64,000 nt of DNA, taken from contig NZ_CP092333.1 in assembly GCF_018595675.2 (NCBI RefSeq), forward strand, positions 2,566,001 through 2,630,000, written 5' to 3'. Positions 1 to 9,084 of this stretch are shown in pieces. The position numbers and the translations under genes were made by a program. The stretch comes from Flavihumibacter fluvii (GTDB lineage Bacteria; Bacteroidota; Bacteroidia; Chitinophagales; Chitinophagaceae). A model generated the notes under the pieces. That model saw nothing but the letters and a program-made list of their open reading frames with translations. It was not told the DNA's origin and made no database searches. How positions within the stretch are numbered: position 1 is the stretch's first letter; the number at the start of each line of letters is the position of its first letter.

Positions 1-568
1 CCCCGGGTTTGCCCAAAAAAGGCTGGGTTTCTGGCCCTGGCGTAAAAGTTCCCCTGCCGGATGCTTCAAAACTGCATTCACTATATTGGCCAATATGCCC
101 CGCTCCTGCGTAAAACAGCGCATTCCGAACCTTTTCCAAGTGGTCATCCGGAACGAAACAATACATTTTTTTGAGTAGTCCATCCTTGGGTTGCATAATT
201 TGCGGGCCTTGCAGGGCAAGCAGGCTGGCAATTTTACCATTTACCCCCTGATGCACATTATCCAGGTTGGTATGGATGGCCAGAATAGCCACCTCATTCC
301 GAATAGCCTTAAGGAGGGCTTTCTCTACATAATTTTTGCCTGTTATTCTCTTTAAGCCGGAAAAAACGATGGGATGATGGGCAATTACCAGGTTACAACC
401 CTTTTGAATTGCGTCCTCAATAACAGGTTCTGTAGCGTCAAGGGCCACCATAATTCCGGTACAGTCCCAACCAGGGTCGCCACACAAAAGCCCCGAATTG
501 TCGTAAGTTTCCTGGTAAATAAAAGGGGCAAAGGCATCTGCCACCCCAATGATCTGGCTGATTTGCAT
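1..568 (-). CDS. Nif3-like dinuclear metal-centre protein (partial, C-terminus beyond window)
   Basis: Reading the minus strand from the ATG at 568 gives 189 codons, open to the window edge, so only the N-terminal half is present. The product resembles the Nif3/YbgI family (often named GTP cyclohydrolase 1 type 2-like), hexameric proteins with a dinuclear metal site and unsettled physiological role. Seen: an early TYDNSGLLCGD segment (about residues 21-31), a HHP motif at residues 64-66 and HTNLD at 99-103, which are metal-ligand regions of the family. From about residue 130 (KKMYCFVPDDHLEKV) the inserted CutA-like domain found in longer members begins. It is transcribed away from the genes to its right. 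The family call is firm; a specific substrate cannot be given. Confidence 0.85.
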   Translation of the reverse strand, partial: MQISQIIGVADAFAPFIYQETYDNSGLLCGDPGWDCTGIMVALDATEPVIEDAIQKGCNLVIAHHPIVFSGLKRITGKNYVEKALLKAIRNEVAILAIHTNLDNVHQGVNGKIASLLALQGPQIMQPKDGLLKKMYCFVPDDHLEKVRNALFYAGAGHIGQYSECSFEASGRGTFTPGPETQPFLGKPG

Positions 569-665
569 ATTATAAAGATAATTTGAGCTGGCGCAATTAT
601 TGCTAAGTTTATTCCATTCACACACATTCCTGGTTCCTGAAATCATTTAAAACCCAAATAATGGT

Positions 666-965
666 ATGAAAAAGCTAAGCATTCTTTTATCCGAGATGCG
701 CCTGATGGATTTCCGAACCGGAGGCTGTGATACTATTATAGAAAAAGTGTGGGCATTTTTTAGAAAAGAATTATGGGAAAGCAGCGATCTCTTTCTTAAG
801 ACGCTAACAGGACTCTGGCTGGAATTAATACAATTTAATGCAGCCCCTGATTTTTACAGCCCAAGGGTGATTTCAGAATTGTCGAAAATGCGATTTCAGG
901 CCACACCCAAAGGCACCCTTTACTTAATTGAAGAAATAAAGCCCAGTGAAGGATATCCCGAATAA
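666..965 (+). CDS. Small hypothetical protein (doubtful)
   Basis: This is a 99-codon open frame from ATG to TAA lying between the divergent Nif3-like gene and the M32 peptidase gene. I do not recognise the product. It has no signal peptide or membrane segment; the middle (FLKTLTGLWLELIQF) is moderately hydrophobic and the C-terminal third reads like a soluble domain. No Shine-Dalgarno sequence precedes the ATG, which is normal for this phylum and so not evidence against it. It is on the same strand as the peptidase and ends 56 bases before that gene's ATG. It could equally be a chance frame; only conservation in relatives would settle it. Confidence 0.35.
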   Translation: MKKLSILLSEMRLMDFRTGGCDTIIEKVWAFFRKELWESSDLFLKTLTGLWLELIQFNAAPDFYSPRVISELSKMRFQATPKGTLYLIEEIKPSEGYPE

Positions 966-1021
966 GGAGGTATCTATAAACCAATTGTTTCCTTAGATTG
1001 CAGGCAGAATTGATTTATCCA

Positions 1022-2554
1022 ATGTCTCAGCTTACCAAAACCGAAACCTTATATGAGCAGTATGTGCAGGAATTACAGCAGATAGCTGATATCCGCTATG
1101 CTGTCGCCCTGCTGCAATGGGACCAGGAAACCTATATGCCTTCTTCCGGAGCTGATTTCAGGTCCAGGCAAATCGCCACCCTTAGTGAACTGGCGCATTC
1201 CATGTTTACCGCAGCACCGTTTGGCAATTTAATTGAAACACTTCAACAACGAAATGACCTTTCCCCTGATCAGCAATCTAATATCAACCTAAGCAGGTAT
1301 GATTTTGAGCAACAGGTAAAACTTCCATCAGCATTTGTAAGAAGTATTAGTGAAACCACCTCAAAAGCTTATCATGCCTGGATCGATGCCAGGAAAGCCA
1401 ATGATTTCAAGGTTTTCAGCCCAAGGCTTGAAGAGCTTGTCTCGTTGAAAAAACAGGAAGCTGAATTGCTTGGATATTCCGGCCATCCATATAATGCCTT
1501 GCTGAACCAATTTGAACGGGCCTGTACAACCGACATTCTGGATGCCGCTTTTCAACAGTTGGTGCCGCCATTGCAACAATTATTGCAGAAAATCAGTCAA
1601 TGCCGCCAGGTTGATGACCATCTCCTGAAACAGTATTATCCGGAAGGAGATCAATGGCAGTTTGGGATGGAGTTGCTGCAACGTATGGGATTTGACTTAA
1701 ATGCAGGCAGGCAGGACCGATCCGAACATCCTTTTACCATAAATTTCAATAGCAAGGATGTTCGCATTACCACCCGGGTTGATGAACAGGATATAAGTAA
1801 TATGACCTGGAGTACCATTCATGAACTGGGCCATGCATTTTATGAACAAGGCCTGCCTTCAGAACAATATGGACTTCCCCTTGGCGAATATGCATCCCTT
1901 GGTATCCATGAATCACAATCGCGGCTATGGGAAAATAATGTTGGGCGAAGCAAGGCCTGGACCAGGAATTTCCTCCCAGTCCTGCAACACTATTTTCCAA
2001 ATCAAATGGATAAGGTCAGTGAAGACCATTTCTATAAAGCCATTAATTTGGTTAAACCTTCTCTGATCAGGACCGAAGCGGATGAACTTACCTATCATTT
2101 TCATGTGATCATCCGGTATGAATTAGAAAAGGCCCTCATAGGTGGCAGCCTGGCTGTTCATGACATACCTGAATACTGGGCCAGCCAATACGAAAAATAC
2201 CTTGGTATAACAGTACCGGATGACAGATCGGGTTGCCTGCAGGATGTTCACTGGAGCCATGGTAGTTTTGGGTATTTCCCCACCTATAGCATGGGCAGCC
2301 TATATGCAGCACAATTTTTTGCTGCAGCAAATATTGCCATACCCGGCCTGGAAAGGCAAATCGAGCAGGGGGAATTCACGCAATTGCTGGATTGGTTAAG
2401 AAAAAACATACATATGCATGGAAGACGTTATACAAGTGAGGAATTATGCCGGAATATTTCAGGGGAAGGGATAAACAGTCGTTATTTCATGCAATATGTC
2501 ACTAATAAATACCGTTTCATCTACGCGTTTCAAATGGAGGAGGTGGCATTATGA
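1022..2554 (+). CDS. M32 family metallocarboxypeptidase (carboxypeptidase Taq type)
   Basis: A 510-residue cytoplasmic zinc carboxypeptidase that removes C-terminal amino acids from peptides. Seen: the HExxH zinc site HELGH at residues 267-271, the downstream HESQS motif with the expected third ligand Glu at about 297, and FEQQVKLPSAFVR and WDQETYMP near the N-terminus, all typical of the M32 family (usual length about 500). I chose the ATG at 1022 because the open frame upstream starts only with a TTG at 998 and adds residues outside the family's usual start. The stop overlaps the start of the next gene by four bases (ATGA), suggesting translational coupling to the lipoprotein that follows. 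Peptide turnover is inferred as its role. Confidence 0.93.
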   Translation: MSQLTKTETLYEQYVQELQQIADIRYAVALLQWDQETYMPSSGADFRSRQIATLSELAHSMFTAAPFGNLIETLQQRNDLSPDQQSNINLSRYDFEQQVKLPSAFVRSISETTSKAYHAWIDARKANDFKVFSPRLEELVSLKKQEAELLGYSGHPYNALLNQFERACTTDILDAAFQQLVPPLQQLLQKISQCRQVDDHLLKQYYPEGDQWQFGMELLQRMGFDLNAGRQDRSEHPFTINFNSKDVRITTRVDEQDISNMTWSTIHELGHAFYEQGLPSEQYGLPLGEYASLGIHESQSRLWENNVGRSKAWTRNFLPVLQHYFPNQMDKVSEDHFYKAINLVKPSLIRTEADELTYHFHVIIRYELEKALIGGSLAVHDIPEYWASQYEKYLGITVPDDRSGCLQDVHWSHGSFGYFPTYSMGSLYAAQFFAAANIAIPGLERQIEQGEFTQLLDWLRKNIHMHGRRYTSEELCRNISGEGINSRYFMQYVTNKYRFIYAFQMEEVAL

Positions 2555-2958
2555 AGAAATTACTCTGGCTTATTATAACTATTTGCCTGGTAACCGCTTG
2601 TAAGAAAGTGATTGAAGACAAGAAAAAGGATCTCATTCTGGACGCCATGACAAATGGCCAATGGTTTGTTTATTCCTTCCTTGATGGAAACACCGACATT
2701 TCAACTTCATTTTCACCATATACCTTTCAATTTTACCGGGATGGCACTGTAAGTGGATTTACAGCAGTCACTGAAAACAAAGGCATATGGGTAGGCGATC
2801 CAAATGCATTGACCATTCAATCAGATTTTCCTGAAGCGACTGAGCCGGTAAATAAATTGAATGCCCTTTGGAAACTGACCAATTATACTTATGATTATGT
2901 GAAAGCTGAGGCAAAGATTGCCGGTATAACCCGCAAGTTATACCTGAAAAAGAAGTAA
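2551..2958 (+). CDS. Small lipoprotein of unknown function
   Basis: A 135-residue predicted lipoprotein. Seen: a lysine start, a hydrophobic stretch and a lipobox LVTAC with the lipidated Cys at residue 17, followed by a charged linker. The rest reads as one beta-rich domain (WFVYSFLDGNTDIS, FQFYRDGTVSGF, GIWVGDPNALTIQ) reminiscent of lipocalin-like or DUF-type Bacteroidota lipoproteins that start NGQW/WxVxxF, but I cannot assign a family. Its ATG overlaps the M32 peptidase stop (ATGA at 2551-2554), so the two are probably co-transcribed. Likely location is the periplasmic face of a membrane or the cell surface. No binding partner can be inferred. Confidence 0.8.
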   Translation: MKKLLWLIITICLVTACKKVIEDKKKDLILDAMTNGQWFVYSFLDGNTDISTSFSPYTFQFYRDGTVSGFTAVTENKGIWVGDPNALTIQSDFPEATEPVNKLNALWKLTNYTYDYVKAEAKIAGITRKLYLKKK

Positions 2959-3037
2959 AACCATGGTTGACCGTTTGAATTGCACCGTACCGGATACCCT
3001 TTGAAAACAAGCCGCTTTCTGAAAAACAAAAACCGAC

Positions 3038-6000
3038 TTGTTGAGAACAAAACATATAAATCTTGTCCTGATCCTCTTAATAGCTGGATTACAGAGCCTT
3101 TTTGCCCAAAAACCAGTCGCGGATTTCACTGCCGATGTAACATCAGGATGTGCGCCCCTGAGGGTGCGATTTACCGACCAGTCAACAAATAATCCCAAAA
3201 CCTATACCTGGAAATTTGGGAATGACCAGCTTTCGAAAGCCCAAAATCCGGTGATAGTTTTCAATACCCCTGGCGTCTATACTGTTACGCTCATTGTAAA
3301 CAACAATTCCGGAAGTTCGGAAAAAATAAAAGTCAATTACATCACTGTATTGCCTTCGGCCAGAGTCAGTTTTACAGCCAGCACAAATATTTCCTGCAGC
3401 CCTGCAACGATACAATTTACAGACAATTCAACAGTTCCTTCAGGCTCAATCATATCAAGATCTTGGGATTTTGGTGATGGAACTACCTCCAACCAGACCA
3501 ATCCGAAGCATATTTATACAAATATTGGGTATTATAATGTCAAACTTACTGTCAAAACCTCTGGCGGATGTGAGGTGACAGGTGCAAGGATCCGGTTTAT
3601 CAGGATCATAAATGGTGTTACACCCAATTTTGATTTCACGAGAACTACAGATTGCGCTGCACCGGTTGGGGTTGAATTTATAAACCAAACAACTGGCCCT
3701 GGTACATTAACCCATCAATGGAGCCTGGGTAATGGGGAAACCCCAATTGAGAAGAACCCCAAAACCGTGTATAATGCATTAGGGACCTATACAGTTAGGT
3801 TAATCACGACCAGTAGTTACGGCTGTAAGGATACCATTACTAAACCAATAACATTTTCATCCAACAATACTAAATTCACCGCTCCGGACAGTATTTGTCC
3901 AGGCAAGCCTATCACATTTATCAACAATGGTACACCAACCCCGACCAATGCTTTCTGGGACTTTGGTGATAGTACAACTTCTAAAGAATTAAACCCTTCA
4001 AAAACCTATAATAAACCGGGCACTTATACTGTGAAACTCGTTAATCAGTATGCTGAGTGTGCAGGAACATTTTCCAAAACCATCAAAGTAACCACCCCGC
4101 CAGTGGTAAATTTTTCAGCCACCAATCCTCTTGGCTGTACCACACCGCATACGGTAACCTTCCAGGACCTTAATACCGGATCATCCAACTGGTTATGGGA
4201 TTTTGGAGATGGCAGCCCAACATCCACAGAACAGAATCCTTCACATACCTACACGCAGGAAGGAAATTTCAATGTTTCGCTTACTGTCACTACCAATAAT
4301 GGCTGCCCTACCACATTAATAAAACCTGCTTTTATTAAAATTGCCAGGCCAGGTCCAATTAGCTTTAATGGCTTGCCTGCAGAAGGCTGTATCCCACTAA
4401 CGGTTAAGCCTACTGCCCTAATCAATACTGTTGATGGTGTTGCCAGTTATGAATGGAATTTTGGCACAGGCTCACCAATAACGGGTACAAACCCAAGTTT
4501 TACCTATACTGCAGAAGGCATTTATACAGTGGGTGTAAAGATCACTACAAATGCTGGTTGTGTAGTATCCTATACTCTGCCTGATGCAGTTCAGGCGGGG
4601 ACAAAGCCAACAGTTGATTTTTCTACTGCAACAACTAATACCTGTGCCGCAGATACCGTTTATTTCATCTCCAATTCTACACCAGCCGACAGGTGGCTAT
4701 GGGATTTCGGGGATAATAGTTCTGCAAGTGATGAAAATCCAGCCCATAAATACCAGGATACAGGTAAAATGACGGTAACGCTGATCGCCTGGAATAAAGG
4801 TTGTCCCGACACGCTGATTAAACCTGATTTACTCACCACTATTGCACCGGTCGCTTTATTTGCCCCTGTCTATAACTGTATAAATCCGCTGAGTGTCACT
4901 TTTAATAATACATCTATTACTGATGCTTCTCATGGACCAACTACTTACTCCTGGGATTTTGGTAACGGGCAAACATCCACTGCCCAAAATCCGCCACCAG
5001 TTGTGTATTCTTCCTATGGTACATATACTGTAAAATTGATTGCTAAAGACAACCTTTGTGAATATTTAAAAGAGAGTGTAATTACGGTCCTTAAACTCGT
5101 GCCTGATATTACCATTAATAAGCCGAGGTTCTGCAGGGGTGAAACTTTTATACTCAGTGCAGCCAATGTAAATCTTTCCCATGTTAAAAAATATTCCTGG
5201 AAAATCGGTACAGGATCAACCACTGATGGAACATCCCAATTTGATTCCAGTATCCTTAATAATGGATCATATGATGTTACCCTGACGCTTGAAGATATTC
5301 ACGGGTGTATTTCCACAATTACTAAACCCGGACTTATTAATATTGTAGGATCAGACGCTGATTTCAGTGTAGTCAATAATGGCGGCTGCCTGAACAGCCA
5401 GATCACCATAAATGACCTATCCACCCCAACGGGTACAATTACCAATTGGGTATTTAATTATGGAGATGGGAAATCAGATACATCCACAGCGGGTCCTTTT
5501 GTCCATATTTATGACAAAGTTGGAAATTATTCCATTAGGCTAACCACTACCGATAATTTCGGATGTATTGATACCATTACCAAAATTGCCGTAGCCACAG
5601 TATCCAAACCAGCTGTTAATTTCGGCGCAAGGGATACTGTTTACTGTCCAAATATTGGTTTACAATTTTCTGACAGTACGGCTGGGAATAATAACACCTA
5701 TGCATGGAGTTTTGGAGATGGCACAACAGGAACTGGTAAAAATCCTATACATCCGTATACCGGACCTGATTCAGTGTATACTGTGAAACTGATTGTTACA
5801 GATGGGTTCGGTTGTATTGATTCATTGATCAGGCAAAATTACATCCGGGTGGTTGCGCCAAAATCCAGGTTTGACCTGTTTGATTCTGCTTCAATTTGTC
5901 CACCGCTGGAAACAAAATTCTATTCAGCGTCGTTAGATTATGATTCTTTATATTGGAATTTTGGCGATGGTAATACGTCGACCTTACCAACAACTACCAA

Positions 6001-7378
6001 TTTTTATAATACATACGGCTCGTACACAGCAAAATTATTTGTACGTGGTTATGGCGGTTGCCTGGATTCATCTGCTGCAGTTATCAATTTATACGACCCA
6101 TATCAATACTTGAATTTTTCATTTGGTCCGAAAGAAGCCTGTAATGAGATTACAACAACCTTTAATCTGACACCAATTCCGGGAACAAAATTTAAAATGG
6201 TTTTTGGAGATGGTACCGAAGATACAACACAGACAACGCCAATAACACATACCTATGACAGGCCAAATACATATACGCCATATGTTGTGATATCCGATAG
6301 CCTTGATTGCCTGGTTTCAGTAGGCAACAGCCAAAAAGTCCTGGTAAAAGGTGTATATCCATTGTTCGATATGGATAAAGACCAGTTTTGTGACACCGGA
6401 TCTGTTCAAATGACTGACTTCAGCCTTGGTAATGATAGTATCACTAACCGGCTATGGGATTTCGGTGATGGCACTTTCAGTGACCTGGAAGATCCTGTAA
6501 AGATTTATAGCAATCCTGGCACCTATCTGGTTACCCAAAAAGTGACCACTGAAACAGGTTGTTCAAATAGTTATACAGATACTGTACGGGTGTACAGAAC
6601 CCCAATTCCGGTCATTTTGGGTCCTGATGAAATATGTGTCAACAATTCTATTCAATTTATAGCTGGCACTGTTGTTCCGGACAGTTTAACTAAATGGAAA
6701 TGGACTTACGGAAATGGAACAACATCAATTGAGTCTTCCATTACAAACCGTTACACAATACCCGGAAAGGAAACTATACTACTATCAGCCGCAAATCTCC
6801 TGGGCTGCTCCAATGATACTTCCAAATTGGTTGATATATGGCCACTTCCGGTCATTACCAATGTACCTGAAGTTGTCATCCCGGTTGGAACCGGTGTAAG
6901 CCTTCCTGTAACCTACAGTAGCAATGTAGAGACCTGGAAATGGGAGCCCCCTACCTCGTTAAGCTGTACAAATTGTCCGGTTCCATTTGCAAACCCGAGG
7001 TTCAACACAAGTTATAAAATAGCTGTAGTAGATTCTAACGGCTGCAAGGCTACCAGCAGCATTATCGTAAGGGTTATCTGCATAGATAAAAATTATTTTA
7101 TCCCGAATACTTTTAGTCCGAATAATGATGGCCAGAATGATGTCTTTTATCCAAGGGGTAATGGTTTAGACAGGATCCAGTCAATGCGTATATTCAACCG
7201 TTGGGGCGAGCTTGTCTTTGACCGGAAGAATTTCCCTGCAAACTCAAAGTCTGATGGCTGGAATGGGTATATAAGGGGAGTACCTGCACAATCAGATGCC
7301 TATGTGTATATTATAGAAGTTATTTGTGATAACGCACAGATTGTTACATTAAAAGGCAACGTTACACTGATCCGATAG
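3038..7378 (+). CDS. Giant PKD-repeat surface protein with type B (gliding-type) T9SS sorting domain
   Basis: A 1446-residue secreted protein. Seen: a signal peptide (hydrophobic NLVLILLIAGLQ then Ala-Gln cleavage region at about residue 23), then roughly fifteen PKD-type repeats marked by WDFGDGT-like cores followed by HxYxxxGxYxVxL strands, many with a paired Cys. The last 95 residues (IPNTFSPNNDGQND, RIFNRWGELVF, DGWNG, ending KGNVTLIR) form the gliding-motility-associated C-terminal domain used for type IX secretion. No ATG lies at the start; TTG at 3038 (or 3041) is the only start that keeps the signal peptide. The PorP/SprF gene begins four bases after the stop, matching the SprB-SprF style of pairing. 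Adhesin function is inferred. Confidence 0.93.
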   Translation: MLRTKHINLVLILLIAGLQSLFAQKPVADFTADVTSGCAPLRVRFTDQSTNNPKTYTWKFGNDQLSKAQNPVIVFNTPGVYTVTLIVNNNSGSSEKIKVNYITVLPSARVSFTASTNISCSPATIQFTDNSTVPSGSIISRSWDFGDGTTSNQTNPKHIYTNIGYYNVKLTVKTSGGCEVTGARIRFIRIINGVTPNFDFTRTTDCAAPVGVEFINQTTGPGTLTHQWSLGNGETPIEKNPKTVYNALGTYTVRLITTSSYGCKDTITKPITFSSNNTKFTAPDSICPGKPITFINNGTPTPTNAFWDFGDSTTSKELNPSKTYNKPGTYTVKLVNQYAECAGTFSKTIKVTTPPVVNFSATNPLGCTTPHTVTFQDLNTGSSNWLWDFGDGSPTSTEQNPSHTYTQEGNFNVSLTVTTNNGCPTTLIKPAFIKIARPGPISFNGLPAEGCIPLTVKPTALINTVDGVASYEWNFGTGSPITGTNPSFTYTAEGIYTVGVKITTNAGCVVSYTLPDAVQAGTKPTVDFSTATTNTCAADTVYFISNSTPADRWLWDFGDNSSASDENPAHKYQDTGKMTVTLIAWNKGCPDTLIKPDLLTTIAPVALFAPVYNCINPLSVTFNNTSITDASHGPTTYSWDFGNGQTSTAQNPPPVVYSSYGTYTVKLIAKDNLCEYLKESVITVLKLVPDITINKPRFCRGETFILSAANVNLSHVKKYSWKIGTGSTTDGTSQFDSSILNNGSYDVTLTLEDIHGCISTITKPGLINIVGSDADFSVVNNGGCLNSQITINDLSTPTGTITNWVFNYGDGKSDTSTAGPFVHIYDKVGNYSIRLTTTDNFGCIDTITKIAVATVSKPAVNFGARDTVYCPNIGLQFSDSTAGNNNTYAWSFGDGTTGTGKNPIHPYTGPDSVYTVKLIVTDGFGCIDSLIRQNYIRVVAPKSRFDLFDSASICPPLETKFYSASLDYDSLYWNFGDGNTSTLPTTTNFYNTYGSYTAKLFVRGYGGCLDSSAAVINLYDPYQYLNFSFGPKEACNEITTTFNLTPIPGTKFKMVFGDGTEDTTQTTPITHTYDRPNTYTPYVVISDSLDCLVSVGNSQKVLVKGVYPLFDMDKDQFCDTGSVQMTDFSLGNDSITNRLWDFGDGTFSDLEDPVKIYSNPGTYLVTQKVTTETGCSNSYTDTVRVYRTPIPVILGPDEICVNNSIQFIAGTVVPDSLTKWKWTYGNGTTSIESSITNRYTIPGKETILLSAANLLGCSNDTSKLVDIWPLPVITNVPEVVIPVGTGVSLPVTYSSNVETWKWEPPTSLSCTNCPVPFANPRFNTSYKIAVVDSNGCKATSSIIVRVICIDKNYFIPNTFSPNNDGQNDVFYPRGNGLDRIQSMRIFNRWGELVFDRKNFPANSKSDGWNGYIRGVPAQSDAYVYIIEVICDNAQIVTLKGNVTLIR

Positions 7379-7382
7379 CATC

Positions 7383-8417
7383 ATGAAAAAAACTATTATC
7401 CATATCATTCCGCTCCTGTTGCTGGCACTTTCAATAAGTAACAGTACCACTGCGCAGGACATTCATTTTTCCCAGTTTTTTGAGGCACCATTGCTGAGAA
7501 ACCCTTCCCTTGCAGGCATATTCACCGGGGATATCAGGGCCCAGATCGTTTACCGCGATCAATGGAACAGTTTCACCAATGCCTTTAAGAGCGGATCATT
7601 TAATGCTGAATACAAAATGCCCATTGGAAAAGGCGATGATTTTATTACTGCCGGTCTTCAAATGTTGTATGATAAGGCCGGAACCGTTTCATTGACTTCC
7701 AGTCATCTTTTACCAGCCATTAATTACCATAAAGCCCTGAGCAGCGAACGAAATATGTATTTATCAGTTGGATTTATGGGAGGCATAGTACAGAAAAGTA
7801 TTGACCGTTCCAAAATAACTACTGATAACCAGTATGATGGCGGAGCTTACAATCCGGCACTGGCCGACGGTGAAACATTTATCAATTCAAATTACATGTA
7901 CGCAGACGGCAGTGTTGGGGCAAGTTTTAATTCATCATTTGGTGAAGAACAAAAAAACAACCTATTCTTCGGCATCGCATACCACCACCTGAACAGGCCA
8001 TCTAACTCATTTTACCGGAGTGCCAATGCAGCATTGCATCCAAAATGGGTGTATTCTGCCGGCGTTCGTTTCAATGTAAATGACCAGGGATTCTTTAACC
8101 TGCAGGCAGATTATTCCACACAGGGAACAGCAGACGAAATCATCGGTGGGGCCATGTATGGATATAAAATAGGCGATCCGGAAACCCCTGACTACACATT
8201 ATATGGTGGTTTTTTTATCCGTATGAAAGATGCAATAATACCAGCTATGAAGATCGATTATAATCCATTCTCTATCGGATTAAGCTATGATGTGAATGTT
8301 TCTCAACTAAAAACTGCCAGCCAGGGCCGGGGTGGTTTCGAATTATCTGTTACTTATATTGGTTTTCTCGACAGGGATAATTCTTCAAAGTTTAAAGTGA
8401 TGTGCCCAAGGTTTTAA
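7383..8417 (+). CDS. PorP/SprF family type IX secretion membrane protein
   Basis: A 344-residue outer-membrane protein. Seen: a signal peptide ending near TTAQ, then the family hallmark QDIHFSQFFEAPLLRNPSLAG directly after cleavage, followed by YRDQWNSF and a series of alternating amphipathic strands ending in FKVMCPRF. Known: PorP/SprF proteins work with type IX secretion and are commonly encoded beside adhesins bearing type B sorting domains; they are thought to help secrete or anchor that partner. Here the partner is the PKD protein ending four bases upstream, so one transcript is likely. A second member of the family lies at 34109-35152. Confidence 0.93.
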   Translation: MKKTIIHIIPLLLLALSISNSTTAQDIHFSQFFEAPLLRNPSLAGIFTGDIRAQIVYRDQWNSFTNAFKSGSFNAEYKMPIGKGDDFITAGLQMLYDKAGTVSLTSSHLLPAINYHKALSSERNMYLSVGFMGGIVQKSIDRSKITTDNQYDGGAYNPALADGETFINSNYMYADGSVGASFNSSFGEEQKNNLFFGIAYHHLNRPSNSFYRSANAALHPKWVYSAGVRFNVNDQGFFNLQADYSTQGTADEIIGGAMYGYKIGDPETPDYTLYGGFFIRMKDAIIPAMKIDYNPFSIGLSYDVNVSQLKTASQGRGGFELSVTYIGFLDRDNSSKFKVMCPRF

Positions 8418-8486
8418 TTCCTGTAACGAAAAAATCTTTAACCAATTTTGTCATTTGTTGTTATTACTGCCATTTAAAACAACAAA

Positions 8487-8957
8487 ATGAAAATTACAGT
8501 AGGACAAAAAGCGCCAGAGTTCAGTTTATATAATTCAGAAAAAAACAAAATCAGCCTGGTTGATCAAAAAGGGAAAAATGTGGTATTACTATTTTTCCCG
8601 CAGGCATTTACAAGTGTTTGTACTGCGGAACTTTGTAATGTGAGGGATAATTTAGCCTTTTACAATAATACCAATGCCGAGGTTTTTGGGATTAGTGTTG
8701 ATTCAATTTTTACACTTGCCAAGTTCAAAGAAGAGCAAAAATTGAATTTCCCGCTTTTAAGCGATTTCAATAAAGAAGTGTCTGGTAACTATGATGCCCT
8801 TATCCGGGATTTTGTATTTGATATGCATGGAGTATCCAAAAGGGCCGCATTTGTTATTGATAAAGAAGGAGTTGTGCAATATGCAGAAGTTCTTGATAAA
8901 GTATCGGATCAACCCAATTTTAATGAAATCCAGGAAACCCTGAAACGCCTGAATTAA
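8487..8957 (+). CDS. Peroxiredoxin (AhpC/TSA-Redoxin type)
   Basis: A 156-residue thiol peroxidase that reduces hydrogen peroxide or organic peroxides in the cytoplasm. Seen: the active-site motif PxxxTxxC as PQAFTSVC with the peroxidatic Cys at residue 45, and a second Cys at 50, the spacing of the resolving Cys in bacterioferritin-comigratory and some AhpE-like proteins. The VGQKAPEFSL start, ISVDS and RAAFVIDKEG segments fit the family, as does the length. It is followed by a clear hairpin terminator at 8979-9002, so it is probably the last gene of its transcript or monocistronic. Which reductant regenerates it is unknown. Confidence 0.93.
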   Translation: MKITVGQKAPEFSLYNSEKNKISLVDQKGKNVVLLFFPQAFTSVCTAELCNVRDNLAFYNNTNAEVFGISVDSIFTLAKFKEEQKLNFPLLSDFNKEVSGNYDALIRDFVFDMHGVSKRAAFVIDKEGVVQYAEVLDKVSDQPNFNEIQETLKRLN

Positions 8958-8978
8958 AATATTTGTTAGAATTGTCTG

Positions 8979-9002
8979 AGGCCGGTAAAATCATACCGGC
9001 CT
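8979..9002 (+). terminator. Rho-independent terminator after the peroxiredoxin gene
   Basis: A perfect 9-bp stem (AGGCCGGTA pairing with TACCGGCCT) with a six-base loop lies 21 bases after the peroxiredoxin stop and is followed by a short TTTGGTTATTTT tract. GC-rich stem and position support a terminator. Confidence 0.8.
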
Positions 9003-9035
9003 TTGGTTATTTTATGACCTGGCATTGTAACTTTG
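9002..9035 (+). promoter_or_regulatory. Putative Bacteroidota-type promoter
   Basis: TTTG at 9002-9005 is followed after 22 bases by TAACTTTG at 9028-9035, matching the phylum's housekeeping promoter pattern (TTTG, spacer, TAnnTTTG). It lies 49 bases before the ATG of the small sorting-domain gene at 9085 and just after a terminator, where a new promoter is expected. The upstream box shares bases with the end of the terminator. Confidence 0.5.
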
Positions 9036-9084
9036 AAAAAAATGGAATACCTTGTTTGGGTGCTTCTATAACCTGAAATTGCCG

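Noticed and set aside
964-970. AAGGAGG, a perfect Shine-Dalgarno-like sequence before the M32 peptidase
   Set aside because: It lies 51 bases before the ATG at 1022 and 27 before the TTG at 998, too far for either, and it directly follows the stop of the small frame; genes in this phylum seldom use such sites.
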